Shown piece after piece: positions 1-8,780 of a stretch of DNA of 56,072 nt (its first letter is position 1; every line of letters starts with the position of its first letter). The translations under genes and the position numbers were made by a program. This DNA comes from Candidatus Aminicenantota bacterium (GTDB lineage Bacteria > Acidobacteriota > Aminicenantia > Aminicenantales > Aminicenantaceae). The notes beneath the pieces are model-generated. The model was not told where the DNA came from. It ran no database searches and saw only the letters and a program-made list of their open reading frames with translations. The stretch covers positions 1 through 56,072 of the forward strand of contig WVZK01000002.1 of the NCBI GenBank assembly GCA_011772475.1, in the 5' to 3' direction.

Positions 1-501
1 ATTAAGGTTAAACTGGTCGGACTAAAGGAAAAATACGACGTGCGTGTTCGTCAGGGATATCTGAGGATCTCTCAAGAGGAGAAAACCAAGGAAAGTGTTA
101 TGTCGCGACTTTTCCTCCCGCGCCAGTACAATCCCATGAGTGTTATAGTCCAGATCATGCCTGTTGAAGAAATGCTCGCCTCAAATAAGCTACGTCTGAC
201 ATTAAAAGTCCTCATTCCCATAAGAAACATGACATTATTACCTCGTGAAAACGATTATATCGGACAAATTAAGGTGTACATTTCCCTTATGGATTCAGAA
301 AGTCGCATATCTCCTTGCCATGAATTAACTCAAGAGATAAAAATACCTGCTGGAGACTATGAAATTGCCGTTAGGAGAAGTTACCCCTACCTAGCTGAAA
401 TGTATGTTGATCCAGGCCATTATATCATCTCTCTTGCCATAAAAGATGTTCCTGCTTCCGTCATAAGCTATCTTCAATTAGAAAAACTGATAGAAAAATG
501 A
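1..501 (+). CDS. VWFA-related protein, C-terminal fragment (5' end outside window)
   Basis: The reading frame is open from base 1, so this is the end of a longer gene entering from the left. The first visible residues include a YDVRVRQGYL segment. This matches the place in VWFA-related secreted proteins where the von Willebrand-type domain ends in a V+V+RKGY-like strand; the intact relative at 51.5-53.8 kb has NTRFRKGY there. The remaining ~150 residues are a beta-rich C-terminal domain with no motif I recognise. The family is usually exported and common in Acidobacteriota-like genomes; its function is unknown. The last 24 bases overlap the 3' end of the convergent propeller gene. Family assignment rests on a short motif and on the presence of a full paralogue in the same window. 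Confidence 0.55.
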   Translation: MKVKLVGLKEKYDVRVRQGYLRISQEEKTKESVMSRLFLPRQYNPMSVIVQIMPVEEMLASNKLRLTLKVLIPIRNMTLLPRENDYIGQIKVYISLMDSESRISPCHELTQEIKIPAGDYEIAVRRSYPYLAEMYVDPGHYIISLAIKDVPASVISYLQLEKLIEK

Positions 502-1869
502 CCCTTCTCTAATTCTGGATTTCTTGACTACACCCCCATTAAGCCTCATATTTAAACATAAGCGAGGAATGAACCATGGAAATTGATTCGATCCCCGAAT
601 GTCTGGATCAGATATGTTTTCTATTTTGAGGGCAATGTCGTTTGCTTCAAATACTCCGATCCAGATATTTCCGTTAATATCCTCGAAGAGAGCCCTGACC
701 CTGTTATAGGAAAGCCCTGTCTTGGCATCGAACGTTTCGACGACTCTGCCATTTTTCATCTTACAGAGACCGCTGTTTCTTGTCCCAACCCAGAGAAATC
801 CCTGGCGGTCTTCCATCACTGCCAAAACAGCACTCTCAGGAATTCCGTTTTCTCTGGTGATATTCGTCATTGTAGAATCTCTGGGCTGGACGAGGCCTCC
901 TGTATCTGTGCCAATCCAGATGTTTGCATCCCGGTCGATCAAAAGGCAGCGGATGAAGTCATCCGGCAGACCTTCATCTGTTGACAAACCCGTCAGTGTA
1001 TCCCCGCTCATGCGCTTCAGGCCATCAGCCATAGTCGCCATCCAAAGGTTTCCCTGGTTGTCCTCCAGAAGAGATGTAAAGGGTGTGTAGCGCGTGCCAA
1101 ATACGGAACGGATGATCCCGTCTCCGCTTTTCAAAAGATATAGGGCTTCCAGAGTGCCAATCCATATGTTGCCCTCACTATCGGCGGCCAGTGATTGGAC
1201 CGATAAGTTCAAGAGTCCATCCTCGTAACCATAAACGGCAATCACTCCTTCATTGAACCTGACCAGGCCGCCTTGCATGGTGCCTATCCATAGCGTTCCC
1301 CAATTGTCTATGCAGAGGTCAGTGATGATATTGTCATACAGCCCGTCTTCTTCAGTATAGACATGAACGCTATCACGGCTCATAAGATTCAATCCGTAGT
1401 CTGTTCCCACCCAAAGACCGCCCCTCCAATCACCTATTATCGTCCGAACGTGCGCATTGGATAATCCATCTTTCATGGTAAAATTTTTCCATAGCCCTTG
1501 TTCGTAGGAATAAAGGCCACCACCATCTGTACCTATCCACAGCACCTTGTTAGCATCCTCGTACAGGCTGGTGATACTGTCACTCGACAGGATTGAATTT
1601 TGCTTGGTAAAAGATTTAAATCGGACACCGTCAAACCTAGACAGGCCAGCGCCAGTGCCAACCCAGATATAGCCGTCCTGTGTTTGGATGAGCGCTGTTA
1701 TGGTATTGAGTAGGAGGCCCGATTGAATCGTCCAATTCCTGAGGAAGTAATCCTGCAGCTCTTTTTTAGGATCCAAAGAAAGGAGATAGTTTGACACCAG
1801 AATGATGGAAAGAAAGAAGAGTGGAAAAAAGATGTAAGCCCGGCGCGCTTTATTTTTTTTCAAAGGCAT
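478..1869 (-). CDS. Two-component-regulator-type propeller protein, membrane-anchored, short
   Basis: About 460 residues. An N-terminal hydrophobic segment (YIFFPLFFLSIILVSNYLL) is followed by nine repeats of the Reg_prop type, each centred on a [LI]W[IV]GT-G-GL core (for example GYIWVGTGAGLSRFDG and GGLWVGTDYGLNLM). Such repeats form the periplasmic beta-propeller of hybrid sensor kinases and related one-component sensors. Full-length sensors have about 14 repeats, then a Y_Y_Y domain and a kinase, GGDEF or DNA-binding output; here the protein stops inside the ninth repeat and ends in a non-repetitive tail. It is either a truncated sensor or a stand-alone propeller. I place the start at the ATG at 1869, just before the membrane segment; the frame stays open upstream to 1980 but that extension has no family resemblance. 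It lies 130 bp downstream of the aminotransferase gene. Confidence 0.6.
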   Translation of the reverse strand: MPLKKNKARRAYIFFPLFFLSIILVSNYLLSLDPKKELQDYFLRNWTIQSGLLLNTITALIQTQDGYIWVGTGAGLSRFDGVRFKSFTKQNSILSSDSITSLYEDANKVLWIGTDGGGLYSYEQGLWKNFTMKDGLSNAHVRTIIGDWRGGLWVGTDYGLNLMSRDSVHVYTEEDGLYDNIITDLCIDNWGTLWIGTMQGGLVRFNEGVIAVYGYEDGLLNLSVQSLAADSEGNIWIGTLEALYLLKSGDGIIRSVFGTRYTPFTSLLEDNQGNLWMATMADGLKRMSGDTLTGLSTDEGLPDDFIRCLLIDRDANIWIGTDTGGLVQPRDSTMTNITRENGIPESAVLAVMEDRQGFLWVGTRNSGLCKMKNGRVVETFDAKTGLSYNRVRALFEDINGNIWIGVFEANDIALKIENISDPDIRGSNQFPWFIPRLCLNMRLNGGVVKKSRIREGSFFYQFF

Positions 1870-1999
1870 GAATTGCAGCACTTCCCTTTTGGTGCTGGCC
1901 ACGAATCTTTCACCATTTTTCGTTATTCCTGTTTCTGAGGTCCAGGGAAGAGGATATAACATGCAGTCCTGAAAGTTCAATAGCCTAAAAATGGAGACA

Positions 2000-3166
2000 C
2001 TAAATCTCTCTCATAACTGATTCTATTTTCTCCACAGCTTCTCTTAAATTATCCAGTGAATTGGAATAAGAGATACGGATATGGCCTGCTCCTTTTTTTC
2101 CAAAACACTCTCCGGCAACTGTGGCCACACCAGCTTTCTCGAGTAGCATTTCAGCCATTTTGAAGCCGTCCATTCCTGTCTCTTTTATGGAAGGGAGTAG
2201 GTAAAATGCTCCATCGGGCTTTGGACATTGAAATCCTGGAATCTTATTAATCGCTTCGTACATATAGTCTCTTCGCTTATGAAATTCTCCGACCATCGCC
2301 TTTGAGGGCCCTTGATCACCTTTTAAAGCGGTCACAGCTCCCCACTGGGCAAACGTGTTGGTAGAGGTGATCATGTACTGATGATACCGAAGTATTGGGT
2401 TGACAAGCTCGCTTGGCCCTAAAACATAGCCCAGCCTCCATCCTGTCATCGAGTAAAACTTGGAGAAGCCGTTGAGCAAAATGGTCCGCTCCCTCATTTT
2501 TGGAAAGGTAGCGATGCTGAAATGTTCGGCAGGTGGATATACGATCTTTTCATAGATCTCGTCGCTCAACACCAGTAAATCATGTTTAATGGCCAGCTCA
2601 GCAATTTTCTCAAGGATGTTTTTTTTGGTGACGCCTCCGGTGGGATTGGATGGGCTGGCAACAAGAATCATTTTAGTGCTTCCTGTTATTTTTTCCTCTA
2701 TTTCTTCAGGAAAAGGTTGAAAGCCACTGTCCTCATGGAGAGTGTAGTCAACAGGAACCACAGAATTCGTGAAAGCATCTATATCATAATTCACCCACCG
2801 AGGATCGGGAATCAATATCTCGTCACCGGGATCGAGCAGGGCATGAATCGCCACATAGACTCCTTCAGCAACTCCGTTGCTCACCATGACCTCGGTCTGG
2901 GGGTCGTATTCCAGGTTGTATTCTGACGAGAATTTCTCCGAAATTGCCTGGCGAAGTTCTGGAATGCCTGCGTTTTGAGAATAATGATGCTTGCCTGCTC
3001 TTAGAGCATCCATGGCAGCCTCAACAATGTGTTCGGGCGTGTTAAAATCCGGTCGGCCGATTTCAAGATGGATGATTCTTTTCCCCTGTTTTTCCAGTTT
3101 CTGTGCAGCATCAAACATCACGCGTATCTGTGAGTAGGGAATGCGCTTCGCAACTTTGGATTCCAT
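2000..3166 (-). CDS. Class I/II pyridoxal-phosphate aminotransferase (aspartate aminotransferase-like)
   Basis: A 388-residue fold-type I aminotransferase of normal family length. Visible landmarks are SPSNPTGG (Asn174, substrate/PLP contact), LSDEIYE (Asp202 to the pyridine nitrogen, Tyr205), the Schiff-base lysine Lys236 in NGFSKFYSMTGWRLGY, and the carboxylate-binding arginine near the C-terminus in GHIRISYS. The enzyme transfers an amino group between an amino acid and a 2-oxoacid, probably 2-oxoglutarate, in the cytoplasm. The exact substrate (Asp, Ala, aromatic or N-succinyl-DAP) cannot be read from sequence. The start is well supported by an AAGGAGGAGG ribosome site a few bases upstream. 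It is divergent from the sigma-factor gene. Confidence 0.88.
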   Translation of the reverse strand: MESKVAKRIPYSQIRVMFDAAQKLEKQGKRIIHLEIGRPDFNTPEHIVEAAMDALRAGKHHYSQNAGIPELRQAISEKFSSEYNLEYDPQTEVMVSNGVAEGVYVAIHALLDPGDEILIPDPRWVNYDIDAFTNSVVPVDYTLHEDSGFQPFPEEIEEKITGSTKMILVASPSNPTGGVTKKNILEKIAELAIKHDLLVLSDEIYEKIVYPPAEHFSIATFPKMRERTILLNGFSKFYSMTGWRLGYVLGPSELVNPILRYHQYMITSTNTFAQWGAVTALKGDQGPSKAMVGEFHKRRDYMYEAINKIPGFQCPKPDGAFYLLPSIKETGMDGFKMAEMLLEKAGVATVAGECFGKKGAGHIRISYSNSLDNLREAVEKIESVMREI

Positions 3167-3210
3167 GGTATCCTCCTCCTTCCAACTATAGCAAAATTTT
3201 CTTTATTCAT

Positions 3211-3238
3211 GTAACCTTTTTATAGAAATCAAGTCTTA
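3211..3238 (+). promoter_or_regulatory. ECF-sigma-type promoter (probable autoregulation)
   Basis: GTAACC (AAC at 3213-3215) and GTCTTA (3233-3238) are separated by 17 nt from AAC to GTC, the spacing of classical ECF promoters (AAC in -35, GTC in -10). It lies directly upstream of an ECF sigma gene, as expected for an autoregulated operon. The predicted transcript start (~3243-3245) falls on the TTG at 3243, which argues for the downstream GTG start at 3273. Confidence 0.5.
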
Positions 3239-3272
3239 TATATTGAATAGGTTAAAACAAGGAACAGCACCT

Positions 3273-3830
3273 GTGAACAAAGCCACAGATAATAATCTGA
3301 TGGAGCAAGTCAGAGATGGAAATGTTGAGAAACTGGCCATCCTTTTTGAAAGGTATCATGTGATGCTCTATAACTTTTTTCTCCGTCTAACCAGCAACAG
3401 AAGTATAAGCGAGGACCTGGTCCAGGATGTATTCATTCGAATACTGAAATATCGTTCTACCTACAGGGGCCAGGATAAATTCATTATCTGGCTCTACAGA
3501 ATTGCCAGAAACACCCATGTTGATTACCTGAGGAAAAGAAAAGACGAACTCTCGCTCGGTGAGCAATGGGACGAAGTTCCCTGCCAGGAGCCAACACCTC
3601 CAGAAAAGGTGGAGCAGGAACAGGAAATCGTACGGCTAAGCAAGGCGCTGGCCAAACTGCCTTTGAAAAAGCGTGAGGTCATAATCCTCTGCCGCTTCCA
3701 AAATCTAAAGTATAAAGAAATAGCAGAGCTCCTTGGCTGCCAGATAGGAACAGTGAAAGCCCTCATTCACCGGTCGATTAAAGAATTAGGGAAAGCCTAT
3801 TTTGAGCTTTCAGGAGGTATAGCATCATGA
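3273..3830 (+). CDS. ECF-type RNA polymerase sigma factor
   Basis: About 185 residues with sigma region 2 (core-binding LVQDVFIRILKY; region 2.4 around FIIWLYRIARNTHVDYLRKRK) and a region 4 helix-turn-helix (LPLKKREVIILCRFQNLKYKEIAELL then GTVKALIHRSIKEL). No sigma 1.1 or 3 region is present, so it is an extracytoplasmic-function sigma factor. I choose GTG 3273 as start because AAGGA lies 9 nt before it; the in-frame TTG at 3243 has no ribosome site and sits on the predicted transcription start. The stop overlaps the start of the anti-sigma gene by 4 bases (ATGA), indicating translational coupling. Regulation is probably positive feedback through the upstream ECF promoter plus release from the anti-sigma factor. 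Confidence 0.88.
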   Translation: MNKATDNNLMEQVRDGNVEKLAILFERYHVMLYNFFLRLTSNRSISEDLVQDVFIRILKYRSTYRGQDKFIIWLYRIARNTHVDYLRKRKDELSLGEQWDEVPCQEPTPPEKVEQEQEIVRLSKALAKLPLKKREVIILCRFQNLKYKEIAELLGCQIGTVKALIHRSIKELGKAYFELSGGIAS

Positions 3831-4546
3831 AATGTAATCAAATAAAAAAAGGATTTTCCGATTTTTTGACAGGAGAAATAGACAAAACGACGCGAAAAGA
3901 AATCGAGGAGCATGTAACCGCTTGCGGTTCGTGCAGAGACGAACTGGAAAGCCTAAGCGCAATCTGGACAAAGCTGGGAGTTCTCCCGGAAGAACAGCCC
4001 AGCGAGAGCGTCCGCACGCGCTTTTATACAGCGCTCGAGAAATACAAGCAAAGCCTAGAAAAGGAAAAAGCAGGGCCTAACCTGGGTAAACTCCTGGATG
4101 GCTGGATCGAACGCTGGGCTCCGAGAAGACCTGTTTTTCAATTTTCCTTGGTTCTTATGCTTCTGGTTGTGGGTTTGGCAGCTGGGTATTTCCTTCGTGC
4201 AGGCTTACAGGAAGGCGGGGAGATTGCTCGGCTTCGCCAAGAAGTACACCAGGTTCGCCAGATCGCAGAAGTTTCTCTGCTTCGGCAGGAGTCTCTGAAC
4301 GAACGGCTGAGAGGAATAGACGTGACTTCTCGAGTGGAACAGTCTGACGAAGGAACCCTTGAAGCTCTCCTCCGTTTCGTAAGCAGCGATGCAGATATCA
4401 ATACGCGTCTGGCCGCAATTGATGCTCTTCAACTCTTGCCCGATTATCCTCTGGTCCAACAAGAGTTTGTCCAGTCTATTTCAGAACAGACTTCTCCTCT
4501 GGTGGAAATTGCACTAACCCTTACTCACCATATAAAAAATCTATAA
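3827..4546 (+). CDS. Anti-sigma factor with zinc-finger (ZAS/zf-HC2) domain and membrane anchor
   Basis: The first 45 residues carry the ZAS signature H29-x3-C33-x2-C36 (EEHVTACGSCRDEL), typical of anti-sigma factors that hold an ECF sigma at the membrane and respond to redox or envelope signals. A single membrane helix lies at ~104-123. It is followed by an extracytoplasmic coiled coil of Arg/Glu/Gln-rich heptads (~132-165) and a C-terminal helical tail (~170-239, LEALLRFVSSDADINTRLAAIDAL) that reads like two or three HEAT-type repeats. A HEAT-like sensor tail is unusual and could be the signal-binding part. It is coupled to the sigma gene by a 4-base overlap, and the pair is very likely one regulatory module. 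Confidence 0.8.
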   Translation: MKCNQIKKGFSDFLTGEIDKTTRKEIEEHVTACGSCRDELESLSAIWTKLGVLPEEQPSESVRTRFYTALEKYKQSLEKEKAGPNLGKLLDGWIERWAPRRPVFQFSLVLMLLVVGLAAGYFLRAGLQEGGEIARLRQEVHQVRQIAEVSLLRQESLNERLRGIDVTSRVEQSDEGTLEALLRFVSSDADINTRLAAIDALQLLPDYPLVQQEFVQSISEQTSPLVEIALTLTHHIKNL

Positions 4547-4643
4547 GACTTTATAAACTGCGATGAAGAATGAAAAGAGATAAAGCATATCTAAGGCATT
4601 TAAACGTAGTAAATAAAATTATGAATATGACAAGGAGAACATA

Positions 4644-5495
4644 ATGAAAAAACTAATTTTGGTAGTGATTTTGGCTTTGATTCTTATCCTGTTTTTCACT
4701 CTGTTTTTGAGCGCTGATGTTTATGTTAAATTTGTGGAACAGGCTAAAGCGCATGAAATGTCGGGGAAGAGTAAGCCTGAAAAGGTGGAAATCAAGGAAG
4801 AATGGCTTGCCAAAGACAAGTTTGCCTATTTTAGCAAAGACATAAATATTATTATCGATTATAAAAAAGAAAAATTATATTTCCTCGTTAACAAACACAA
4901 AAAGTATTATGAGTTACCTCTCGACATCGATGTAACAAAGCTTCAAGAGCTGATCCCCCCTAAGGCTGCTGAAATTATATCATCGATTAAAATAACCGAT
5001 GTTAAGGTGAACCTCGGCAGCCAAAAGAAAAAGATAGCAAATTGGGATTGTCGCCAAAGTGATCTTGAGATGGTTCTAATAATCCAGGCATTAAACATAA
5101 TGCCAAAGTTTAAGATGAAATTTTGGACAACCAATGATATCCCTTTTAATTATAAAGACTATTCAAGCGGAATAAGCGAATTTTACGAGAAATTTGTGTT
5201 TAGAGTATTAAATGTAGACGAAAACTCAAAAAAAGAACTAGAAAAAATGGACAAAATTGAAGGATTTCATGTCGCCAGTGAAGTTACTGTTAATATGTTT
5301 GGTTCTGAGATAAATGTTGAATCACAAGTTCTGGAGTTGGAAGAAAAGCCGGCACCTCCTGGTATTTATTCTGTTCCCAAGGATTATACGAAAGGCGATC
5401 TTGGTGTAAATATGGGACTACAGAAAAAATCTCCAGAGAAAAAATCTGACACAATAAAAAAAGATCCCGATAAAAAAACAACTGACACAACTTAA
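4644..5495 (+). CDS. Secreted protein of DUF4412-like type
   Basis: 283 residues with an N-terminal signal/anchor (MKKLILVVILALILILFFTL, then FLSADVYVKF) and an AAGGAG ribosome site. The body alternates beta strands in the pattern of small secreted DUF4412-like proteins: a statement of the compound being tested (WLAKDKFAYFSKD), a YKKEKLYFLVNKHKKYYELPL hairpin, and a late WDCRQSDL segment. The C-terminus is a charged Lys/Asp/Thr tail. The function of the family is unknown. It lies 97 bp after the anti-sigma gene in the same direction and may be a target of that sigma factor; no ECF promoter was found in the gap. The family assignment is by pattern only. Confidence 0.5.
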   Translation: MKKLILVVILALILILFFTLFLSADVYVKFVEQAKAHEMSGKSKPEKVEIKEEWLAKDKFAYFSKDINIIIDYKKEKLYFLVNKHKKYYELPLDIDVTKLQELIPPKAAEIISSIKITDVKVNLGSQKKKIANWDCRQSDLEMVLIIQALNIMPKFKMKFWTTNDIPFNYKDYSSGISEFYEKFVFRVLNVDENSKKELEKMDKIEGFHVASEVTVNMFGSEINVESQVLELEEKPAPPGIYSVPKDYTKGDLGVNMGLQKKSPEKKSDTIKKDPDKKTTDTT

Positions 5496-5787
5496 AAATA
5501 GCATTTGAACCATATAATTAAGGGGGGAGAGAGCGTTCTATTGCTGGGGCACTGCTATGGATTCTATTCTAATGTCCACAGAAGTAAGAAGTATACGGCC
5601 GAGCTAGTTCGAAACATCTTCAGGCCGCTGAAGAACATCTATACAACCTCTCCTGCAAGGGATGGGCAGAATCGACTTGAAGATCTAGAGACGGTGTTCT
5701 CATAGGCTTTGGTAAGCGTAAAGTTCCCATTCTTTCCCTCCAGTCCTAAGCCTTGACATACGTTTCTGGTTCAGCTACAAATCCCTT
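5496..5787. other. Intergenic stretch without a convincing gene
   Basis: 292 bases between two same-strand genes. A short TTG-started frame (5505-5705) has no ribosome site and no recognisable sequence, so I do not call it. The only signal I support is the promoter at its right end. Confidence 0.5.
5753..5781 (+). promoter_or_regulatory. Sigma-70-type promoter, apparently giving a leaderless mRNA
   Basis: A perfect TTGACA (5753-5758), a 17-nt spacer and TACAAA (5776-5781). The expected transcript start, 6-8 nt after the -10 box, coincides with the ATG at 5788. The gene has no Shine-Dalgarno sequence, which fits a leaderless message. Confidence 0.5.
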
Positions 5788-7122
5788 ATGATGACTATAA
5801 GAAAAAAACTAATATTCCTTTCAGTGCTCAGTTTGTTTTTATTTTTCGCTCTTATTAGCTGTGCAAGTGTAGAAAAACGATTCAAGAAAGGCGAAGAGAT
5901 GGAAAGCAAAGGGCGCTTTGAAGAGTCTGCTCGATATTACATCAAAGTGTTGGCAAAAGATCCGACGTTTGAAGATGCGCGACAGCGGTTGGAAAATGTA
6001 GGTGCCCGGGCAATTGATATTTTCCTCGAGCAGGCATATGCCTACGAATCAGCTAAAGCTTATGAAGACTCTGTCCAGGTCCTTAATCGCATTGATGACC
6101 TAAGGCGCCGAGCAGAAAAGGTCGGCGTAATACTCACAGTACCAGATGACTATGCAGACTTTCGCAGAGAAATGACTACCGCCACCATTGCCTCTCTTTT
6201 TGAACAGGCAGAGTATTCAGAACATGCGGGAGATTGGACTGAAGCCATCAAAAAGTACGAACGCCTAAAGCGCTTTTATCCCTTGTCTGCTGCCGAAAAC
6301 ATTAGGGCTGAACAGGCGCGAGCTCGGGTATATACTAAATGGGCGGAGCAGGATCTGGCCAGACAATTTTTTAGAGCTGCGTTTGATCATGCCCAAAAGG
6401 CAATAAACATCCTCGGCCTCGATAAAGGTCCCAGCATCACTGCCCAGGAGATTCAGAGGGCTGCGCTTGCAGCAGGAACTCGAACTGTAGCTATCCTTCC
6501 CTTTTGGTCCTCAGAAAGAGCTGCGGATGAAGCACCTGGGGGAATGGCACGCGAGTTATACGATATACTCCTGTATGAGTACTTGTCCGAGCCGGTTCTT
6601 TTTATTGCCGTTGCCGACCCAGGCATGGTTCACAGAGAGATACGCCATCTCCGCCTCAGGGATAGGGAATTATCACGGAATATGGCTGTCAGGATAGGAC
6701 AAAACATAAACACGGATTTTGTTGTGATAGGGAGCATGGAATCATACCTGGAAGAGGAAAAAGACCCGCAGGAAAAAGTGCACAAAGTTCGCCTTCGAAA
6801 AGACAGGTCATCATTTGCCACTTACCTGGAAAAAAAGTACACTCTAAAGCTGACAGTCGAGGTAAGGTATCAAGTCATAGATTCCGCAAGGCGTAGGGTA
6901 ATAGAAGATAAAATTATCAATACCAATGTATCAGATAAGTTCAGACGTGGCTATTTTGATGGTGACTATACAATCCTTGATTTGTCTCGAGCAGAGCGCA
7001 GGTTATTTAATACAGAAGAGTGGCGCCGGGATGAAAAAAAATTGGAAGATAGATTAATTGACAAACTTGCCGAGCGTCTTGCTGATAGAATTTATAAAAG
7101 AATTTTGCGACTGATAAATTAA
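5788..7122 (+). CDS. Lipoprotein with TPR-like N-terminus and LpoB/CsgG-like C-terminal domain
   Basis: 444 residues. The N-terminus is a lipoprotein signal with lipobox LISC (Cys ~28), so the protein is probably lipid-anchored in the envelope. Residues ~30-220 are helical TPR-like pairs (RFEESARYYIKVLAKDPTFEDARQRL; a second block at DWTEAIKKYERLKRFYPLSAAENIRAEQ). From ~232 the sequence changes to an alpha/beta domain opening with TRTVAILPFWSS and containing NINTDFVVIGSMESY, the pattern of the LpoB/CsgG/TolB-N fold used by outer-membrane lipoproteins that activate peptidoglycan synthases or form secretion assemblies. There is no ribosome site; a strong promoter places the transcript start on the ATG. 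Function is inferred from fold resemblance only. Confidence 0.6.
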   Translation: MMTIRKKLIFLSVLSLFLFFALISCASVEKRFKKGEEMESKGRFEESARYYIKVLAKDPTFEDARQRLENVGARAIDIFLEQAYAYESAKAYEDSVQVLNRIDDLRRRAEKVGVILTVPDDYADFRREMTTATIASLFEQAEYSEHAGDWTEAIKKYERLKRFYPLSAAENIRAEQARARVYTKWAEQDLARQFFRAAFDHAQKAINILGLDKGPSITAQEIQRAALAAGTRTVAILPFWSSERAADEAPGGMARELYDILLYEYLSEPVLFIAVADPGMVHREIRHLRLRDRELSRNMAVRIGQNINTDFVVIGSMESYLEEEKDPQEKVHKVRLRKDRSSFATYLEKKYTLKLTVEVRYQVIDSARRRVIEDKIINTNVSDKFRRGYFDGDYTILDLSRAERRLFNTEEWRRDEKKLEDRLIDKLAERLADRIYKRILRLIN

Positions 7123-7212
7123 CCATCCGTGGCGGGCAACTTGGCAGGGGCCAAAGGTATTAGGCCCTAAACAAAAGTTTAAATCTTAGGTCCGAGACAA
7201 TATTAATACAAG

Positions 7213-8691
7213 CTATTTTCTCGTTAACTTAATTCCAAAGACAACAATTCCGACCAACAGTGCTACAAGAAATATTACCAGCAGAGTGATACCCAGCACA
7301 TTCGTTTTGGCGCTGATGTGAATGCGGACAATCTTATCTTCTGATTCCACTCGTCGGTTATCGGCAATGCACTCTGTTCTTATTCTTGGCTCAAAGTCAC
7401 CGACCGAGACGTCCTCCGACGGGATAAAGTCAATTGCGACAATTTCTTCCTTGCCCTGGTCAAGAGATGCGATTAAATCAGGCTTTATCTCAGAACGCCA
7501 GTTCAACGGCAAATCAGTGTAGACTCTGATATTATCTAATCTGCGAGTACCTGTATTCTTTACCGTCACTTCCATGTTCACATTTTCTCCCACCTTTATC
7601 TCGTGATAGAGGCTCAGAGCAAGAACTTCGATCCTCCCGACTCCTCGAGGGATGAGCTCGAGTTTGACGTTTCCAGCTTTTAGGCTATCTATCTCCTTGG
7701 AGCCAACAGATTGGCCGCTAGAAAGGAGCTCGTTGACCAGTGAGGATTGCTCGTCATCAAGCGCCAGACAATAAAACTCGATGGATTTATCGATGACAAC
7801 CTGTTCATCAGCGTTCTTAGGAAGGTAGAGCTTCAAAGAAAGCTTCATACTGGTAATCCCTTCGGTGAACTTTATCTGCGAGAGCCGGGCTTGTGTTTGA
7901 GGATCGATAAACTCATAGGAGATCTGCTGGGGAAGGTTTATAACCTTGAGTCTGAAAACATTTGCCTCACCACTAAACTTTTCCAAGGACAAATCATAAG
8001 TGGCTTCGCTCTCCAGATCTGCCTCTTGTGAGAATTGGGCTGAATTTACAGTAACTATGTTGGCACTCAGACCTTTCTGTAAATAAACCGAGGTGGTTTC
8101 GTTCTTTCCCGCGTAGAAAACATTCACATCTAAATTTTCAACATCTTTCAAAAGCTGAAAGGTCACCTGTTTTTCTTGCTCCAGGGATAAAGAAGAAATA
8201 GTCTTCTCGTAAGGGTCAGAAATGATTTTTCCTTCAGACCTTAAGGAAACATAAACATCTTTTATCTCCTTGAGAAAATCGAGAGGGAAAAGGTCTTTGG
8301 CATCTATATTCAATTTGGCGAGCTCTTTGAGTTCTTTTGAGGAATACCGGAGCGAAACACGGACGTATTTCTTCCCTGCCTTATCTTGATATTTCACTGC
8401 GCTGGCAACAGAAAGGCGCGCCTCGCTTCCCATAAAAGTTATCAGAGCTTCCTGATAGGTAACTTGAGCCTGAAGGTAAGAGGTTCTCTTTTGAACGAAC
8501 TCTTGCTCTGAGATCAATCCTTCTTCTTTCAGCCATAGGGCCCTGTCGAAATCTCCTTTCATCTCTTCAAGATGAAGCTGCGCCTTCTTCAGAGCCAGGA
8601 GCTTAAGTGACTGCGATTCCTGGGAGTTTATGAAATCAGTGCAAAAGGTCACTGTTAAAATTACAGCTAAAATTCTTATGAGATGTTTCAT
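7213..8691 (-). CDS. Membrane-anchored NEW3-like domain protein of an ABC export operon
   Basis: 492 residues. A signal peptide (cleavage near INSQES) is followed by a charged coiled-coil segment (~30-85). Then come about 300 residues of beta-rich repeats, ending in an immunoglobulin-like NEW3-type domain (IKVGENVNMEVTVKNTGTRR to DFEPRIRTE, ~380-450), one C-terminal membrane helix (VLGITLLVIFLVALLVGIVV) and a short LTRK tail. COG1470-like proteins of this kind are often encoded beside ABC-2 transporters and are thought to sit on the outer face of the membrane. It is the last gene of a three-gene run (permease, ATPase, this), 89 bp after the ATPase. The role is probably substrate handling or scaffolding for the transporter; this is inference from context. 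Confidence 0.6.
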   Translation of the reverse strand: MKHLIRILAVILTVTFCTDFINSQESQSLKLLALKKAQLHLEEMKGDFDRALWLKEEGLISEQEFVQKRTSYLQAQVTYQEALITFMGSEARLSVASAVKYQDKAGKKYVRVSLRYSSKELKELAKLNIDAKDLFPLDFLKEIKDVYVSLRSEGKIISDPYEKTISSLSLEQEKQVTFQLLKDVENLDVNVFYAGKNETTSVYLQKGLSANIVTVNSAQFSQEADLESEATYDLSLEKFSGEANVFRLKVINLPQQISYEFIDPQTQARLSQIKFTEGITSMKLSLKLYLPKNADEQVVIDKSIEFYCLALDDEQSSLVNELLSSGQSVGSKEIDSLKAGNVKLELIPRGVGRIEVLALSLYHEIKVGENVNMEVTVKNTGTRRLDNIRVYTDLPLNWRSEIKPDLIASLDQGKEEIVAIDFIPSEDVSVGDFEPRIRTECIADNRRVESEDKIVRIHISAKTNVLGITLLVIFLVALLVGIVVFGIKLTRK

Positions 8692-8780
8692 GGTGCTTCC
8701 TCCATTTCTTGTAACTGCAAGCTGGCTTCAGGCTACCAAAGGATGTTCACATGACAAGAAACATTATGAATTAGAATACC

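Noticed and set aside
5505-5705. 66-codon TTG-started frame after the DUF4412-like gene
   Set aside because: No good Shine-Dalgarno spacing, no family resemblance, and it runs up to but not into the promoter of the next gene.
7147-7168. GGGCC ... GGCCC hairpin between convergent genes
   Set aside because: Only a 5-bp stem with a long loop and no T-run; too weak to call a terminator.
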